From Pseudomonadota bacterium (GTDB taxonomy: Bacteria > Pseudomonadota > Alphaproteobacteria > Rhodobacterales > Rhodobacteraceae), in NCBI GenBank assembly GCA_018240425.1, contig JAFEFU010000062.1:1-64000 (forward strand): a stretch of 64,000 bases of DNA, read 5' to 3'. This document shows positions 17,751-26,216 of the stretch, in pieces (the first letter of the stretch is position 1; each line of letters starts with the position of its first letter). Below the pieces are notes generated by a model, which saw nothing but the letters and a program-made list of their open reading frames with translations, did no database searches and had not been told where the DNA came from. Made by a program: the position numbers and the translations under genes.

Positions 17751-17933
17751 ATGAAGAAGATCGTTCTTGCTGCGGCTCTGTCGCTGGCCGCCACCACCGC
17801 TTTCGCCGGCGGCATGGCCGAGCCGGTGATGGAACCGGCCCCGGTCGAGGCCAAGGCCGCCTCGTCGTCGAGCGGCATCCTCATTCCGGTGCTGCTGCTT
17901 CTGGTCGTCGCTGCGGCCGTCGCCAGCAACTGA
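17751..17933 (+). CDS. Small secreted/membrane protein, tandem copy 1
   Basis: A 60-residue protein of unknown function. Residues 1-19 form a Sec signal peptide ending AFA. Residues 20-42 are Ala/Pro/Glu-rich with a run of four serines, and residues 44-58 are a hydrophobic, Leu/Val-rich helix ending VASN, so the mature product is probably a very small single-pass membrane protein. The second copy at 18245 has an identical mature part; only signal residues 5, 11 and 13 differ. The DNA differs at many synonymous positions, so both copies are under protein-level selection. I recognise no family. Confidence 0.8.
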   Translation: MKKIVLAAALSLAATTAFAGGMAEPVMEPAPVEAKAASSSSGILIPVLLLLVVAAAVASN

Positions 17934-17961
17934 TTGCTGCCTGACGCGCTGATGCGCGCTT

Positions 17962-17991
17962 CCGCTTGCGGCGGACCTCCGCCGCAAGCGG
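17962..17991. terminator. Perfect 13-bp stem-loop after small gene copy 1
   Basis: CCGCTTGCGGCGG and its exact complement flank a four-base loop (ACCT at 17975-17978), 28 bases after the stop at 17933. The stem is very stable but is followed by CTCTCT, not a U-run. It may be a terminator, a 3' stabilising hairpin, or part of a small RNA. Confidence 0.55.
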
Positions 17992-18222
17992 CTCTCTACT
18001 GCCCGCGCCCGCCTGTCGCGAGCGCGTCCAAATCCACGTTTTCGCTGGCAATTCCGCCCTCCGCACCGGCCCGTCCGGGACGGAGTGTTGCTTATTTGAC
18101 AAAATGGGCGAAACCTTCGCCGTTCGCGCACAAGACGTGTTGCAAATATCAGACTCTTCGCGCTACTCGACAACACGAGGTAACGATAATTGCCCCAGTT
18201 ATCCTCACTTGAATCCTATGCT

Positions 18223-18241
18223 GGGGCGCGGATGGAGACAT
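18223..18241 (+). repeat. Conserved 19-base leader, copy 2
   Basis: Exact copy of 17728-17746, ending three bases before the ATG at 18245, with the GGAG ribosome site at the same register within one base. Confidence 0.8.
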
Positions 18242-18244
18242 ACA

Positions 18245-18427
18245 ATGAAGAAAATCGCGCTTGCTGCCGCTCTCGCCCTTACCGCCACGACCGCTTTCGC
18301 TGGTGGCATGGCTGAGCCCGTCATGGAACCGGCGCCCGTCGAAGCCAAAGCCGCTTCGTCGTCGAGCGGCATCCTGATTCCGGTGCTCCTGCTGCTCGTG
18401 GTTGCCGCGGCCGTCGCCAGCAACTGA
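18245..18427 (+). CDS. Small secreted/membrane protein, tandem copy 2
   Basis: A 60-residue paralogue of the gene at 17751. The signal peptide ends at A19 and the 41-residue mature part is identical to copy 1, although 16 of its codons differ synonymously. The ATG at 18245 is set by the repeated leader; the frame extends upstream to 17966 without homology. A good terminator follows 27 bases after the stop. Retention of two protein-identical copies suggests dosage or differential expression. Function unknown. Confidence 0.8.
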   Translation: MKKIALAAALALTATTAFAGGMAEPVMEPAPVEAKAASSSSGILIPVLLLLVVAAAVASN

Positions 18428-18453
18428 TCCTTTCGGATCACCTTGATAAGGAA

Positions 18454-18482
18454 AAGGCGACGGATTCCCGTCGCCTTTTTCT
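18454..18482. terminator. Bidirectional intrinsic terminator
   Basis: A 10-bp perfect stem AAGGCGACGG/CCGTCGCCTT with a four-base loop is followed by TTTCTTT on the plus strand. On the minus strand it is followed by TTTTCCTT, so it can end both the small gene and hemH, whose stop lies 19 bases away. Confidence 0.85.
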
Positions 18483-18500
18483 TTGCCTCGGTTGCCGTGC

Positions 18501-19568
18501 TCAGACCCAGCCCGACAGGTTCTGGCGCACCACCGCCATCAGCGCCCTGATGTGGGCCTCCTCGTCGTTCAGGCAGGGGATATAGGCAAAGTTCTCGCCG
18601 CCCGCGTGCAGGAAGGCCTCGCGGATTTCGCCCTGGATCTCTTCCAGCGTCTCGATGCAGTCGGCCGAGAAGGCGGGCGAGATGACCGCGATCCGCCGTT
18701 TTCCCGCCCGCGCCAGCTCGGCCACATGCCTGACCGTGTAGGGCTTCAGCCATTCCTCGGGACCAAAGACCGACTGGAAGGTCGTGTCGATCGTGCCCTC
18801 GCCCCAGCCCAACCGCTCGCGCAGAAGCCGCGTCGTCCGCTGGCACTGGCAATGATAGGGATCGCCCTCGCGCAGGTAGCGTTCCGGCATCCCGTGGTAG
18901 GAGGCGACAAGAACGTCCGGCCGGTGCTCCAGCCCGGCAAAGGCGCGCTCGACCGAGCCGGCCAGCGCGTCGATATAGAGCGGATGATCGAAATAGGGGG
19001 CCACGGTGCGCGCCGCAGGCTGATGGCGTTCCTTCATCAGCGCCCGGAAGAACTGGTCGTTGGCGGTGGCCACGGTCGCGCCGGCATATTGGGGATAGAG
19101 CGGGAAGAACAGGATCTTCTCGCAGCCCGCCGCCACCATCGCCCGCACCCGCGCCTCGGTCGAGGGGTTGCCGTAGCGCATGCAGAAATCGACGATCACT
19201 CCCTCGCCCCATTCCGCCAGCGCCGCCTCGCGCAGCCGGTCGGTCTGCTGGCGGGTGATGGTCATCAGCGGGCTTTCGTCGCGCTCGCGGTTCCAGATCG
19301 TCCGGTAGTCGCGGCCCTTGGCCTGCGGCCTGCGGCTGAGGATGACAAGTTGAAGGATCGGCTGCCACTTCCAGGCCGGGTAGTCGATGACCCGCTTGTC
19401 CGAGAGGAACTCGGACAGATAGCGCCGCATCGACCAGTAGTCGGTGCCGTCCGGGGTGCCGAGGTTGGCCAGCAGCACGCCAATCTTCGGCTGCGGCCGG
19501 GCCGGATGGCCGGCGGGCGCATGAGGAAGGGCGCGGGGGGGCATCGCGGGATCGAGGGGGTTGTTCAT
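18501..19568 (-). CDS. hemH: Ferrochelatase
   Basis: A 355-residue ferrochelatase, which inserts Fe2+ into protoporphyrin IX in the last step of heme synthesis. Clear features are GVLLANLGTPDG near residue 35, the metal-site histidine in ASYHGMPERYL near residue 205, the FQSVFGPEEWLKPYT segment, and VISPAFSADCIETLEEI with the second active-site acid. The ATG at 19566-19568 has AGGACAGG upstream and overlaps the stop of the upstream methyltransferase by four bases. A bidirectional terminator lies just beyond the stop. Confidence 0.95.
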   Translation of the reverse strand: MNNPLDPAMPPRALPHAPAGHPARPQPKIGVLLANLGTPDGTDYWSMRRYLSEFLSDKRVIDYPAWKWQPILQLVILSRRPQAKGRDYRTIWNRERDESPLMTITRQQTDRLREAALAEWGEGVIVDFCMRYGNPSTEARVRAMVAAGCEKILFFPLYPQYAGATVATANDQFFRALMKERHQPAARTVAPYFDHPLYIDALAGSVERAFAGLEHRPDVLVASYHGMPERYLREGDPYHCQCQRTTRLLRERLGWGEGTIDTTFQSVFGPEEWLKPYTVRHVAELARAGKRRIAVISPAFSADCIETLEEIQGEIREAFLHAGGENFAYIPCLNDEEAHIRALMAVVRQNLSGWV

Positions 19569-20401
19569 TCGCCTGTCCTCGCCGTGCCGGGGTTCAGAGC
19601 GTCGGCCAGCCGGGTAATGGCCGATCCGGGGCGCAGCGGCTTCTGCTGGCCGGGATGGGGGGCCCATCCGGTCAGGAAGATCAGATCGAAGGTGGCGGCG
19701 ATCCGGCCGCCCTCCGCCGGATAGGTTTCGCGATAGATCCGCGCGGCCTCGGCAAAGAGCGCGCGCCGCGCCGGGCGGCGGCTGCGTGCCGCAAGGGCAT
19801 TGCCCTCGCCCATCGCCCTCAGGTCGGCGGCCAGATGCCCAAGGTCGCGGTAGCTTGCGCTCAGCGTCACCGCGTCGGCCACCGGCAAGGCCAGCCCGGC
19901 GCGCGACAGAAGCCCGCCGAGGTCGCGGATTTCCCCCATCGGCAGCACCCTGGGCGACAGGCCGCCGGACAGGCGGCTTTCGGCCTCGGCGAGGCAGGCC
20001 CGCAACTCGTGCAGGGTCCGCCCGCCGGGCAGGACCGCGAGGAACAGCCCGTCCGGCCTCAGCGCCCGGGCCGACTGGATGATCTGGCCCACCGGATCGT
20101 CGGCCCAGTGCAGTGCCAGCGCGTGAATGACCAGATCATGCGCGCCCGGCGCCAGGGCCAGCACCTTGTCATCGCTGACGACCCGCGTGCCTGGCAGGCA
20201 TATGTGCAGCCTTTCCCGCCAGAAATCAGGAAAACCCGCCACCACGGCGGCGGCCGTAAACCGTCTGTTAACCTCGGAGAGTCTTTCCTCGATCTCGTCG
20301 GCGGCGGCGCGGTGCAGGAACAGGTCCGGTCCCTGGGTGCAGGCGCGGGCGCGCTGGCGGGCAAGGGCGGTCCGGTCGGTCAGGGGTGCGGGGTCGGGCA
20401 T
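19565..20401 (-). CDS. SAM-dependent methyltransferase, BioC/NDUFAF5-like
   Basis: A 278-residue class I methyltransferase-like protein. It opens with the group's LTDRTALARQRARA segment, reads AAADEIEERLSEVNRRF near residue 30, and has the post-motif IHALALHWADDPVGQIIQSARALRPDGLFLAVLPGG typical of the BioC/NDUFAF5 group. The usual glycine-rich SAM loop (DxGxG) is hard to see, so binding may be altered. NDUFAF5 acts on a complex I subunit; BioC on malonyl-ACP. It overlaps hemH by four bases and faces comF across 24 bases. Confidence 0.72.
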   Translation of the reverse strand: MPDPAPLTDRTALARQRARACTQGPDLFLHRAAADEIEERLSEVNRRFTAAAVVAGFPDFWRERLHICLPGTRVVSDDKVLALAPGAHDLVIHALALHWADDPVGQIIQSARALRPDGLFLAVLPGGRTLHELRACLAEAESRLSGGLSPRVLPMGEIRDLGGLLSRAGLALPVADAVTLSASYRDLGHLAADLRAMGEGNALAARSRRPARRALFAEAARIYRETYPAEGGRIAATFDLIFLTGWAPHPGQQKPLRPGSAITRLADALNPGTARTGE

Positions 20402-20425
20402 GGCAGGGGACCATAAGGGCAAGAG

Positions 20426-21148
20426 ATGGCAATAGAAAGCGTGCTCCGGGCGATTTTTCCGCCCTCCTGCGTCGGATGCGGGGCGCAGGTCGCCTCGGAC
20501 TTCGGGCTGTGCGGCGACTGCCGGCGCGAGACCGCCTTCATCGGCGGACTTGTCTGCGACCGCTGCGGCACGCCGCTCGCCGGTGAGGACGAGGGTCGCC
20601 CCGAAGTCTGCGACGACTGCCTGAGCCTCGCGCGCCCCTGGGCGCGGGGCCGCGCGGTGCTTCTCTACAAGGGCCGGGGCCGCGACATGGTCCTTGCCCT
20701 CAAGCACGCCGACCGGCTTGACCTAGTGCGGCCGATGGCGGGCTGGCTGGCGCGCGCCGCCGCCCCGATCCTCGAACCCGGCATGGTGCTGGCGCCGGTG
20801 CCCCTTCACTGGCGGCGACTCCTGCGCCGGCGCTACAATCAGTCGGCGCTACTTTCGCGGGCGCTGGCCCGGGCGGCGGAGCTCGATCATTGCCCGGACC
20901 TCCTGGTCCGCCAGCGCGCCACCGCCAGCCAGGACGGCAAGGGCCGGGATGAGCGTCACGCCAACCTCGCCGGCGCGCTGGCCGCCCATCCGCGCCGCCG
21001 CCACCATCTTCTGGGGCGGCATGTCCTGCTGGTCGATGACGTGATGACATCGGGCGCGACCCTTGCCGCTGCCGCCGACGCCTGCCTTGCCGCCGGTGCA
21101 GGGCAGGTATCGGTTCTGGCGCTGGCGCGCGTTGCGAAGGATGCCTAA
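20426..21148 (+). CDS. ComF family phosphoribosyltransferase
   Basis: A 240-residue ComF-like protein. The N-terminal zinc-finger part has paired cysteines (CVGCG, CGDC, CDRCG, CDDC between about 12 and 68). The C-terminal type I phosphoribosyltransferase domain has the PRPP loop VLLVDDVMTSGATL near residue 200 and RRRYNQSALLSRALA near residue 135. ComF/GntX proteins are tied to DNA uptake or purine-like salvage, but the substrate is unknown. It heads comF-grxC-nitrilase-marR, all in one direction with small gaps. Confidence 0.87.
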   Translation: MAIESVLRAIFPPSCVGCGAQVASDFGLCGDCRRETAFIGGLVCDRCGTPLAGEDEGRPEVCDDCLSLARPWARGRAVLLYKGRGRDMVLALKHADRLDLVRPMAGWLARAAAPILEPGMVLAPVPLHWRRLLRRRYNQSALLSRALARAAELDHCPDLLVRQRATASQDGKGRDERHANLAGALAAHPRRRHHLLGRHVLLVDDVMTSGATLAAAADACLAAGAGQVSVLALARVAKDA

Positions 21149-21182
21149 ATCCCTATAGTCGGCGCCAGCCAGGGGATCGCGC

Positions 21183-21440
21183 ATGTTGCCAGTCGAAATC
21201 TACACCACGCCCACCTGTTCCTATTGCCATGCCGCCAAGCGGCTTCTGGCCAGGAAGGGCGTCGCCTACACCGAGATCGACGTCTCGCACGACCCGGCGC
21301 TGCGCCAGGCAATGACCGCGCGCGCCGGCGGAAGGCGCACGGTGCCGCAGATCTTCATCGGCGGCCGGCCGGTGGGCGGCTCGGACGAGATCCACGCCCT
21401 CGATCGTGCCGGCCGGCTCGACGCGCTTCTGGCGGGCTAG
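21183..21440 (+). CDS. grxC: Glutaredoxin 3
   Basis: An 85-residue dithiol glutaredoxin that reduces disulfides and glutathione adducts in the cytosol. The active site CSYC lies in TTPTCSYCHAAKRLL near residue 13. The cis-proline is in RTVPQIFIGG and the glutathione site is GGSDE. The length is the normal minimum for the family. Only three bases separate it from the nitrilase gene. Confidence 0.93.
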   Translation: MLPVEIYTTPTCSYCHAAKRLLARKGVAYTEIDVSHDPALRQAMTARAGGRRTVPQIFIGGRPVGGSDEIHALDRAGRLDALLAG

Positions 21441-21443
21441 GCG

Positions 21444-22274
21444 ATGCGCACCGCCCTTGTCCAGCTTTCTGTAAGCGACGATCCGGCCCAGAACCTGCCG
21501 GTGACGCTGGGCCTTGTCCGGCAGGCGGCGGCGGGCGGGGCAGGCTTTGTCCTGACGCCCGAGGTGACGAACTGCCTCTCGTCCGACCGCGCCCATCAGC
21601 GGGCGGTGCTGCGGCACGAAGAGGACGATCCGACCCTTGCGGCGCTGGCGGCCGAGGCCGCGGTGCAGAAGATCTGGCTTCTGGTCGGCTCGCTCGGCCT
21701 TCTGACCGGGGATGCGGACGGGCGCTTTGCCAACCGCTCGTTCCTGATCGCGCCGGACGGGACCGTCCGGGCGCGCTACGACAAGATCCACATGTTCGAC
21801 GTGAACGTGTCCGAGACCGAGCAATATCGCGAATCGGCCGGCTACCGTCCCGGTGACCGCGCCGTCCTGGCCGAGACCCCCTTCGGCACCATCGGCCTCA
21901 GCATCTGCTACGACGTGCGCTTTCCCCATCTCTACCGGCGCCTCGCGCAAGGGGGCGCGACCATCCTGACCGTGCCGGCGGCCTTCAACGACACCACCGG
22001 CGCCGCGCACTGGGAAAGCCTCCTGCGGGCCAGGGCGATCGAGAATGGCGCCTGGGTTCTCGCCCCGGCCCAGTGCGGCAGCCACGCCAGCCACAACGGC
22101 CGCCCGCGCCGCACCCACGGCCACTCGCTGGCGGTCTCGCCCTGGGGCGAGGTCCTGGCCGATGGTGGCGAGCAGGTGGGCCTGACCTTCCTGGACATCG
22201 ACCCCGCCGCGGTCGACCGGGCACGCGGCCGCGTCCCCTCGCTTTCCCACGACCGACCCTTCACGGGGCCCTGA
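21444..22274 (+). CDS. Carbon-nitrogen hydrolase family protein (Nit-type amidase)
   Basis: A 276-residue nitrilase-superfamily amidohydrolase with the full catalytic triad: glutamate in LTPEVTNC (about residue 37), lysine in ARYDKIHMFDV (about 112) and cysteine in ISICYDVRFPHLYR-like context (GLSICYDVRF, about 154). The nearest branch is the Nit1/Nit2 group, which includes deaminated-glutathione amidase and omega-amidase. Adjacency to a glutaredoxin fits glutathione metabolism, but that is inference. Its stop shares one base with the marR start. Confidence 0.88.
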   Translation: MRTALVQLSVSDDPAQNLPVTLGLVRQAAAGGAGFVLTPEVTNCLSSDRAHQRAVLRHEEDDPTLAALAAEAAVQKIWLLVGSLGLLTGDADGRFANRSFLIAPDGTVRARYDKIHMFDVNVSETEQYRESAGYRPGDRAVLAETPFGTIGLSICYDVRFPHLYRRLAQGGATILTVPAAFNDTTGAAHWESLLRARAIENGAWVLAPAQCGSHASHNGRPRRTHGHSLAVSPWGEVLADGGEQVGLTFLDIDPAAVDRARGRVPSLSHDRPFTGP

Positions 22275-22714
22275 TGTCTGAGCAGACCGAAAAACTGGCG
22301 ATCGCCCTCTTTTCCGAGGTGTTCACCGCCGACCAGCTGGCGCGCAACCTGATCTCGCGGGTGCTGCCCCGGGGGATGGAACTGTCGCACTTCGCGGTCC
22401 TGAACCATCTGGCGCACCTGAACGACGAGCGCACGCCGGCGCAGCTGGCCGACACGTTCCACGTCACCAGGGGCGCGATGACCAACACCCTGGCCAAGCT
22501 CGAATGGGCCGGCCATGTCCATATTCGCCCCGACTGGGACGATGCGCGGCGCAAGTGCGTGTCGATCAGCCCTTCGGGCAGGGCGGCGCGCGACGCCGCC
22601 CTTTCCGCGGTCGCCCCGGTGATCGGCGACGTGGTCACCGCCATCGGCGCCCAGAAGATCAAGGCGGTCCTGCCGGTGTTGCGCGACCTGCGCCTGCGGC
22701 TGGGCGGCGACTGA
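22274..22714 (+). CDS. MarR family transcriptional regulator
   Basis: A 146-residue winged-helix regulator. The DNA-binding part reads RTPAQLADTFHVTRGAMTNTLAKLEWAGHVHIRPDWDDAR (about 58-95), with the wing followed by RRKCVSISPSGRAARD, as is standard for MarR. The ATG shares one base with the nitrilase stop (TGATG), so it is translationally coupled and may sense a ligand related to that operon. No operator is obvious at comF. Confidence 0.88.
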   Translation: MSEQTEKLAIALFSEVFTADQLARNLISRVLPRGMELSHFAVLNHLAHLNDERTPAQLADTFHVTRGAMTNTLAKLEWAGHVHIRPDWDDARRKCVSISPSGRAARDAALSAVAPVIGDVVTAIGAQKIKAVLPVLRDLRLRLGGD

Positions 22715-22725
22715 CGGGCAAAGGG

Positions 22726-22745
22726 GCGAGGCGCCGGCCCCTCGC
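22726..22745. terminator. Short hairpin between convergent marR and ubiG
   Basis: A 6-bp stem GCGAGG/CCTCGC with an eight-base loop sits 11 bases after the marR stop. There is no U-tract, so it may act only as a weak or Rho-assisted end. Confidence 0.3.
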
Positions 22746-22782
22746 GCTCCCCGGGATGTTTCAGCCAGAGCGGAGGAACGGC

Positions 22783-23520
22783 TCAGCGCCGAAGCGCGGT
22801 CGCCGCGTAGTTGACCGACAGGTCGCGATCCGACAGCGACCAGTGCCAGCCGACCGGGCTGAAGACCATGCCCTTGCGATCCACCGGGTCGAGGCCGGCC
22901 GTGCGCATGAGGGCGCACAGCTCATCGGGCTGGATGAATCTCGACCAGTCGTGGGTGCCGCGCGGCAGCCAGCGCATCACCCATTCGGCGCCGACGATGG
23001 CGGCAAGAAAGCTTTTCGCGGTGCGGTTCAGCGTCGACATGATCAGCATCCCCCCCGGCCTCAGCAGGCCGCGGCAGGTGGTCACGAACCCCTGGGGGTC
23101 GGCGACATGCTCGACGATCTCCATTGCCAGAACCACGTCGAACCCCTCGCCTGCCGCAGCCAGCGCTTCGGCGGTGGTGTGGCGGTAGTCGATGGTCAGG
23201 CCCGCCTGACCGGCATGAAGGCGTGCCACCGGGATGTTGGCCTCGGCCGCGTCCGCCCCCATCACCTCGGCCCCGAGCCGCGCCATCGGCTCGGACAGAA
23301 GGCCGCCGCCACAGCCGATGTCGAGAAGACGCAGCCCGGTAAAGGGACGGGGCAGGGTCAGGTCGCGCCCGAACTCGGCGGCGATCTGGCGGGTGATGTA
23401 GTCCAGCCGCACCGGGTTCATCATGTGCAGCGGCTTGAACTTTCCCTCGGTGTCCCACCATTCGGCGGCCATCGCCTCGAACTTGGCGACTTCGGCGGGA
23501 TCGACGGTATTGAGGCTCAT
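22783..23520 (-). CDS. ubiG: Ubiquinone biosynthesis O-methyltransferase
   Basis: A 245-residue SAM methyltransferase that performs both O-methylations of ubiquinone. UbiG hallmarks are [18 protein letters not shown] at the N-terminus, [15 protein letters not shown] near residue 28, the SAM loop [20 protein letters not shown] near residue 65, and the late membrane-associating part [13 protein letters not shown]. Length matches the family. It is monocistronic and divergent from pip across 66 bases. Confidence 0.95.
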   Translation of the reverse strand: MSLNTVDPAEVAKFEAMAAEWWDTEGKFKPLHMMNPVRLDYITRQIAAEFGRDLTLPRPFTGLRLLDIGCGGGLLSEPMARLGAEVMGADAAEANIPVARLHAGQAGLTIDYRHTTAEALAAAGEGFDVVLAMEIVEHVADPQGFVTTCRGLLRPGGMLIMSTLNRTAKSFLAAIVGAEWVMRWLPRGTHDWSRFIQPDELCALMRTAGLDPVDRKGMVFSPVGWHWSLSDRDLSVNYAATALRR

Positions 23521-23586
23521 GGCGGCATCCTTCCGGGGCGCGGGGGCAGGGTGGCGGCCCCCGGCAAAGGCTTATATAGTCGCATC

Positions 23587-24555
23587 ATGGACCGGATCGC
23601 AGGCCAAAAGCGCGCAGGAAACCTTCTTTATCCGCAGATCGAACCCTTCGATCAGCGGATGCTGGCGGTATCGGGCGGCCACCGCATCCATGTCGAACAA
23701 TGCGGCCACCCCCAGGGCCAGCCGGTCGTGGTCCTGCACGGCGGGCCGGGCGGCGGCTCGTCCCCGGCGATGCGCCGCTATTTCGATCCCGCCCACTACC
23801 GGATCATCCTCTTCGACCAGCGCGGTTGCGGCCGATCGCGCCCCCATGCCTCGGTCGAGGCCAACACCACCCTCGATCTCGTCGCCGACATCGAGACGAT
23901 CCGCCGGACGCTCGGCATCGACCGCTGGGCGGTGTTCGGCGGCAGCTGGGGGGCGACGCTCGCGCTGCTCTACGCCCAGGCCCACCCCGAGCGTGTCACC
24001 GGCCTGATCCTGCGCGGCGTCTTCCTGATGATGGAGCGCGAGCTGGCGTGGTTCTACGGCGGCGGTGCCGGCGACTTCTGGCCCGACCAGTGGCGCGCCT
24101 TCAGCGGCATGGTCCCCGAGGCCGAGCGCGCTGACCTGATCGCCGCCTATCACCGGCGGCTCTTTTCCGGCGACCCGATCGAAGAGGCGCGCTTTGCCCG
24201 AGCCTGGGTCGGCTGGGAGAATGCGCTGGCCTCGATCGAGAACGACGGGGCCACCGGCGACGCGCCCGGCGACTATGCCCGCGCCTTCGCCCGGCTCGAG
24301 AACCATTATTTCCTGAACCGGGGCTTTCTCGACTGCGACGGCCAGATCCTGCGCGACCGGCCGCTGATCGAGCATATCCCCGCGGTGATCGTGCAGGGCC
24401 GCTATGACATGATCTGCCCGCCGCTTTCGGCATGGCGCCTGGCCCAGGGCTGGCGCCGCGCCGACCTGCGCATGGTTCCCGCAGCCGGTCACGCCCTGTC
24501 CGAGGCCGGAATCACCGCCGAACTCTTGCGGGTGATGGACCGGCTCCGGTCCTGA
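23587..24555 (+). CDS. pip: Proline iminopeptidase
   Basis: A 322-residue alpha/beta hydrolase of peptidase family S33 that releases N-terminal proline. The oxyanion motif HGGPGGGSSP is near residue 50, followed by LFDQRGCGRSRPHA. The nucleophile is in GGSWGATLALLYAQ near residue 120, the catalytic acid in GRYDMICPP and the histidine in AAGHALSE. The ATG at 23587 gives a normal N-terminus. A conserved unknown gene follows 20 bases later. Confidence 0.93.
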   Translation: MDRIAGQKRAGNLLYPQIEPFDQRMLAVSGGHRIHVEQCGHPQGQPVVVLHGGPGGGSSPAMRRYFDPAHYRIILFDQRGCGRSRPHASVEANTTLDLVADIETIRRTLGIDRWAVFGGSWGATLALLYAQAHPERVTGLILRGVFLMMERELAWFYGGGAGDFWPDQWRAFSGMVPEAERADLIAAYHRRLFSGDPIEEARFARAWVGWENALASIENDGATGDAPGDYARAFARLENHYFLNRGFLDCDGQILRDRPLIEHIPAVIVQGRYDMICPPLSAWRLAQGWRRADLRMVPAAGHALSEAGITAELLRVMDRLRS

Positions 24556-24575
24556 CCCCCCTTCCCGAGGACAAG

Positions 24576-24950
24576 ATGAGCCAGGATCAGACCGGCAAAC
24601 CGGAGAAAACCAGGCGCCCGCAGCAGGCCTACACCCTTCTGGTCGAGGTCGGGCGCAAGGAGGGCGACGGCCTGCCCAAGGGCGCGACCGGCGCCGCGCT
24701 TCTGTGCTATTCGACCGGCGTGACCGAGGAAGAGGCGGTGCGCGAATGCGTGGCGGTGCTGAAGCAGGCCGACATGGCACCCCTTGACGTGACCGGCTAC
24801 GGTACGCTTGACGAGCGCCTGGCCCAGGGGCACGAGGTGGCCGAGGACGAGCGCGCGTTGATGGCGCAGGCGCTGGCCGACAATGCCGTGGTTGTCGCGC
24901 AGGTCACGCCCTTCTTCGGTGACGACGACCGCGCCCGCACCCTTCACTGA
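24576..24950 (+). CDS. Conserved-looking hypothetical protein
   Basis: A 124-residue soluble protein I do not recognise. It begins with a charged tail (residues 1-17), then [19 protein letters not shown], a hydrophobic core LLCYSTG, and an acidic helix [16 protein letters not shown], followed by a second compact segment. There are no membrane helices and no clear catalytic motif. It fits tightly between pip (20 bases upstream) and dapE (13 bases downstream), with GAGGACAAG as ribosome site, so it is very probably expressed as part of that operon. Confidence 0.7.
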   Translation: MSQDQTGKPEKTRRPQQAYTLLVEVGRKEGDGLPKGATGAALLCYSTGVTEEEAVRECVAVLKQADMAPLDVTGYGTLDERLAQGHEVAEDERALMAQALADNAVVVAQVTPFFGDDDRARTLH

Positions 24951-24963
24951 CCCCGAGGATTCC

Positions 24964-26127
24964 ATGCCCAGCCAAGCGCCCTTCGCCCCCGTCGATCCGG
25001 TCGCCCTGACCGCCGACCTGATCCGCTGCCCCTCGGTCACGCCCGAGGAAGGAGGGGCGCTGCTTCTTCTTGAACGGCTTCTGTCCGGGGCGGGGTTCGA
25101 GTGCCGGCGGGTGGATCGCAACGGCACCCCCAATCTCTTCGCCCGCTGGGGCCGCAAGGGCGCCAACCGCAGCTTCGGCTTCAATGGCCATACCGATGTG
25201 GTGCCGGTGGGCGATGCCGCCCTCTGGAGCCGCGATCCCTTCGGGGGCGAGATCCATGACGGCTGGCTCTGGGGACGAGGCGCCACCGACATGAAGTCCG
25301 GGGTCGCGGCCTTTGCCGCCGCCGCCGTCGATTTCGTCCGCCAGACCCCGCCCGACGGGGCGGTCATCCTGACCATCACCGGCGATGAGGAAGGCGCGGG
25401 CACCGACGGCACCACGGCGCTTCTCGACTGGATGCGCGCCAACGGCGAGGCGATGACCGACTGCCTGGTGGGCGAGCCGACCTGCCCCGAGATCATGGGC
25501 GACATGATGAAGATCGGCCGGCGCGGCTCGCTCACCTGCCGGTTTTCGGCCCAGGGGGTGCAGGGCCATTCCGCCTATCCCCACCGGGCGAAGAACCCGC
25601 TTCATGCGCTGGTGCGGCTGATGGACAATCTCGCCAGCCATGTCCTGGACGAAGGCACCGATCATTTCGACGCCTCGACGCTGGCCATTACCACCATCGA
25701 CACCGGCAATCCGGCGACGAACGTGATCCCCGCCCGCGCCCGGGCGACGGTAAACATCCGCTTCAACGATGCCCACAGCCCGCAAAGCCTGACCGACTGG
25801 CTGCGCGCCGAGGCCGCCGAGGTCGAGGCCGCGACCGGCGTTGCGTTCACGCTGGGGATCGAGGTCGCGGGCGACAGTTTCGTGACCCCTCCCGGCCCCT
25901 TCACCGACCTCGTGGCCCGCGCGGTCAGCGCCGAAACCGGGGTGAAGCCGAAACTGTCAACCTCGGGCGGCACCTCGGACGCGCGCTTCGTCAAGGATCA
26001 TTGCCCGGTGGTGGAGTTCGGCCTGGTCGGCAAGACCATGCACCAGGTCGACGAGCGGGTCGAGGTGGCGCAGATCGGCCAGCTGAAATCCGTCTATTCC
26101 CGCATCCTGCGCGACTATTTCGCCTGA
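24964..26127 (+). CDS. dapE: Succinyl-diaminopimelate desuccinylase
   Basis: A 387-residue M20 metallopeptidase-like enzyme that releases L,L-diaminopimelate for lysine and peptidoglycan synthesis. Metal-site motifs are visible: [11 protein letters not shown] near residue 70, [13 protein letters not shown] near residue 105, [12 protein letters not shown] with the catalytic EE near residue 140, and [10 protein letters not shown] with HQVDE near the end. The ATG at 24964 follows a GAGGATTCC site. dapB is also in this window but 20 kb away, so the pathway genes are dispersed. Confidence 0.94.
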   Translation: MPSQAPFAPVDPVALTADLIRCPSVTPEEGGALLLLERLLSGAGFECRRVDRNGTPNLFARWGRKGANRSFGFNGHTDVVPVGDAALWSRDPFGGEIHDGWLWGRGATDMKSGVAAFAAAAVDFVRQTPPDGAVILTITGDEEGAGTDGTTALLDWMRANGEAMTDCLVGEPTCPEIMGDMMKIGRRGSLTCRFSAQGVQGHSAYPHRAKNPLHALVRLMDNLASHVLDEGTDHFDASTLAITTIDTGNPATNVIPARARATVNIRFNDAHSPQSLTDWLRAEAAEVEAATGVAFTLGIEVAGDSFVTPPGPFTDLVARAVSAETGVKPKLSTSGGTSDARFVKDHCPVVEFGLVGKTMHQVDERVEVAQIGQLKSVYSRILRDYFA

Positions 26128-26162
26128 GGCCGGAGCGCCCGCGAAGGTGGCTGCCAAAAGAA

Positions 26163-26190
26163 AACGGACCCGGAAACCGGGTCCGTTATT
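26163..26190. terminator. Bidirectional terminator after dapE
   Basis: An 11-bp perfect stem AACGGACCCGG/CCGGGTCCGTT with a three-base loop is flanked by AAAA and TTATT. It lies 35 bases after dapE and 26 bases beyond the stop of the convergent VPLPA-tailed gene, so it can serve both. Confidence 0.8.
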
Positions 26191-26216
26191 CGTGGTGTCG
26201 GCGTGACGAAGCGGGA

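Larger units (their letters stand above)
17934..18244 (+). promoter_or_regulatory. Intergenic region between the tandem small genes
   Basis: These 311 bases hold no convincing gene. They begin with a perfect 13-bp hairpin (17962-17991). A TTGACA hexamer at 18096-18101 has no good -10 at the right distance. AT-richer sequence follows at 18125-18220, and the repeated 19-base leader is at 18223-18241. The second copy therefore probably has its own promoter here, although the -10 box cannot be named. Confidence 0.45.

Noticed and set aside
19565-20401. Methyltransferase called as BioC of biotin synthesis
   Set aside because: No other biotin genes are near, and the pairing with hemH suggests the NDUFAF5-like group; I kept the broader family name.
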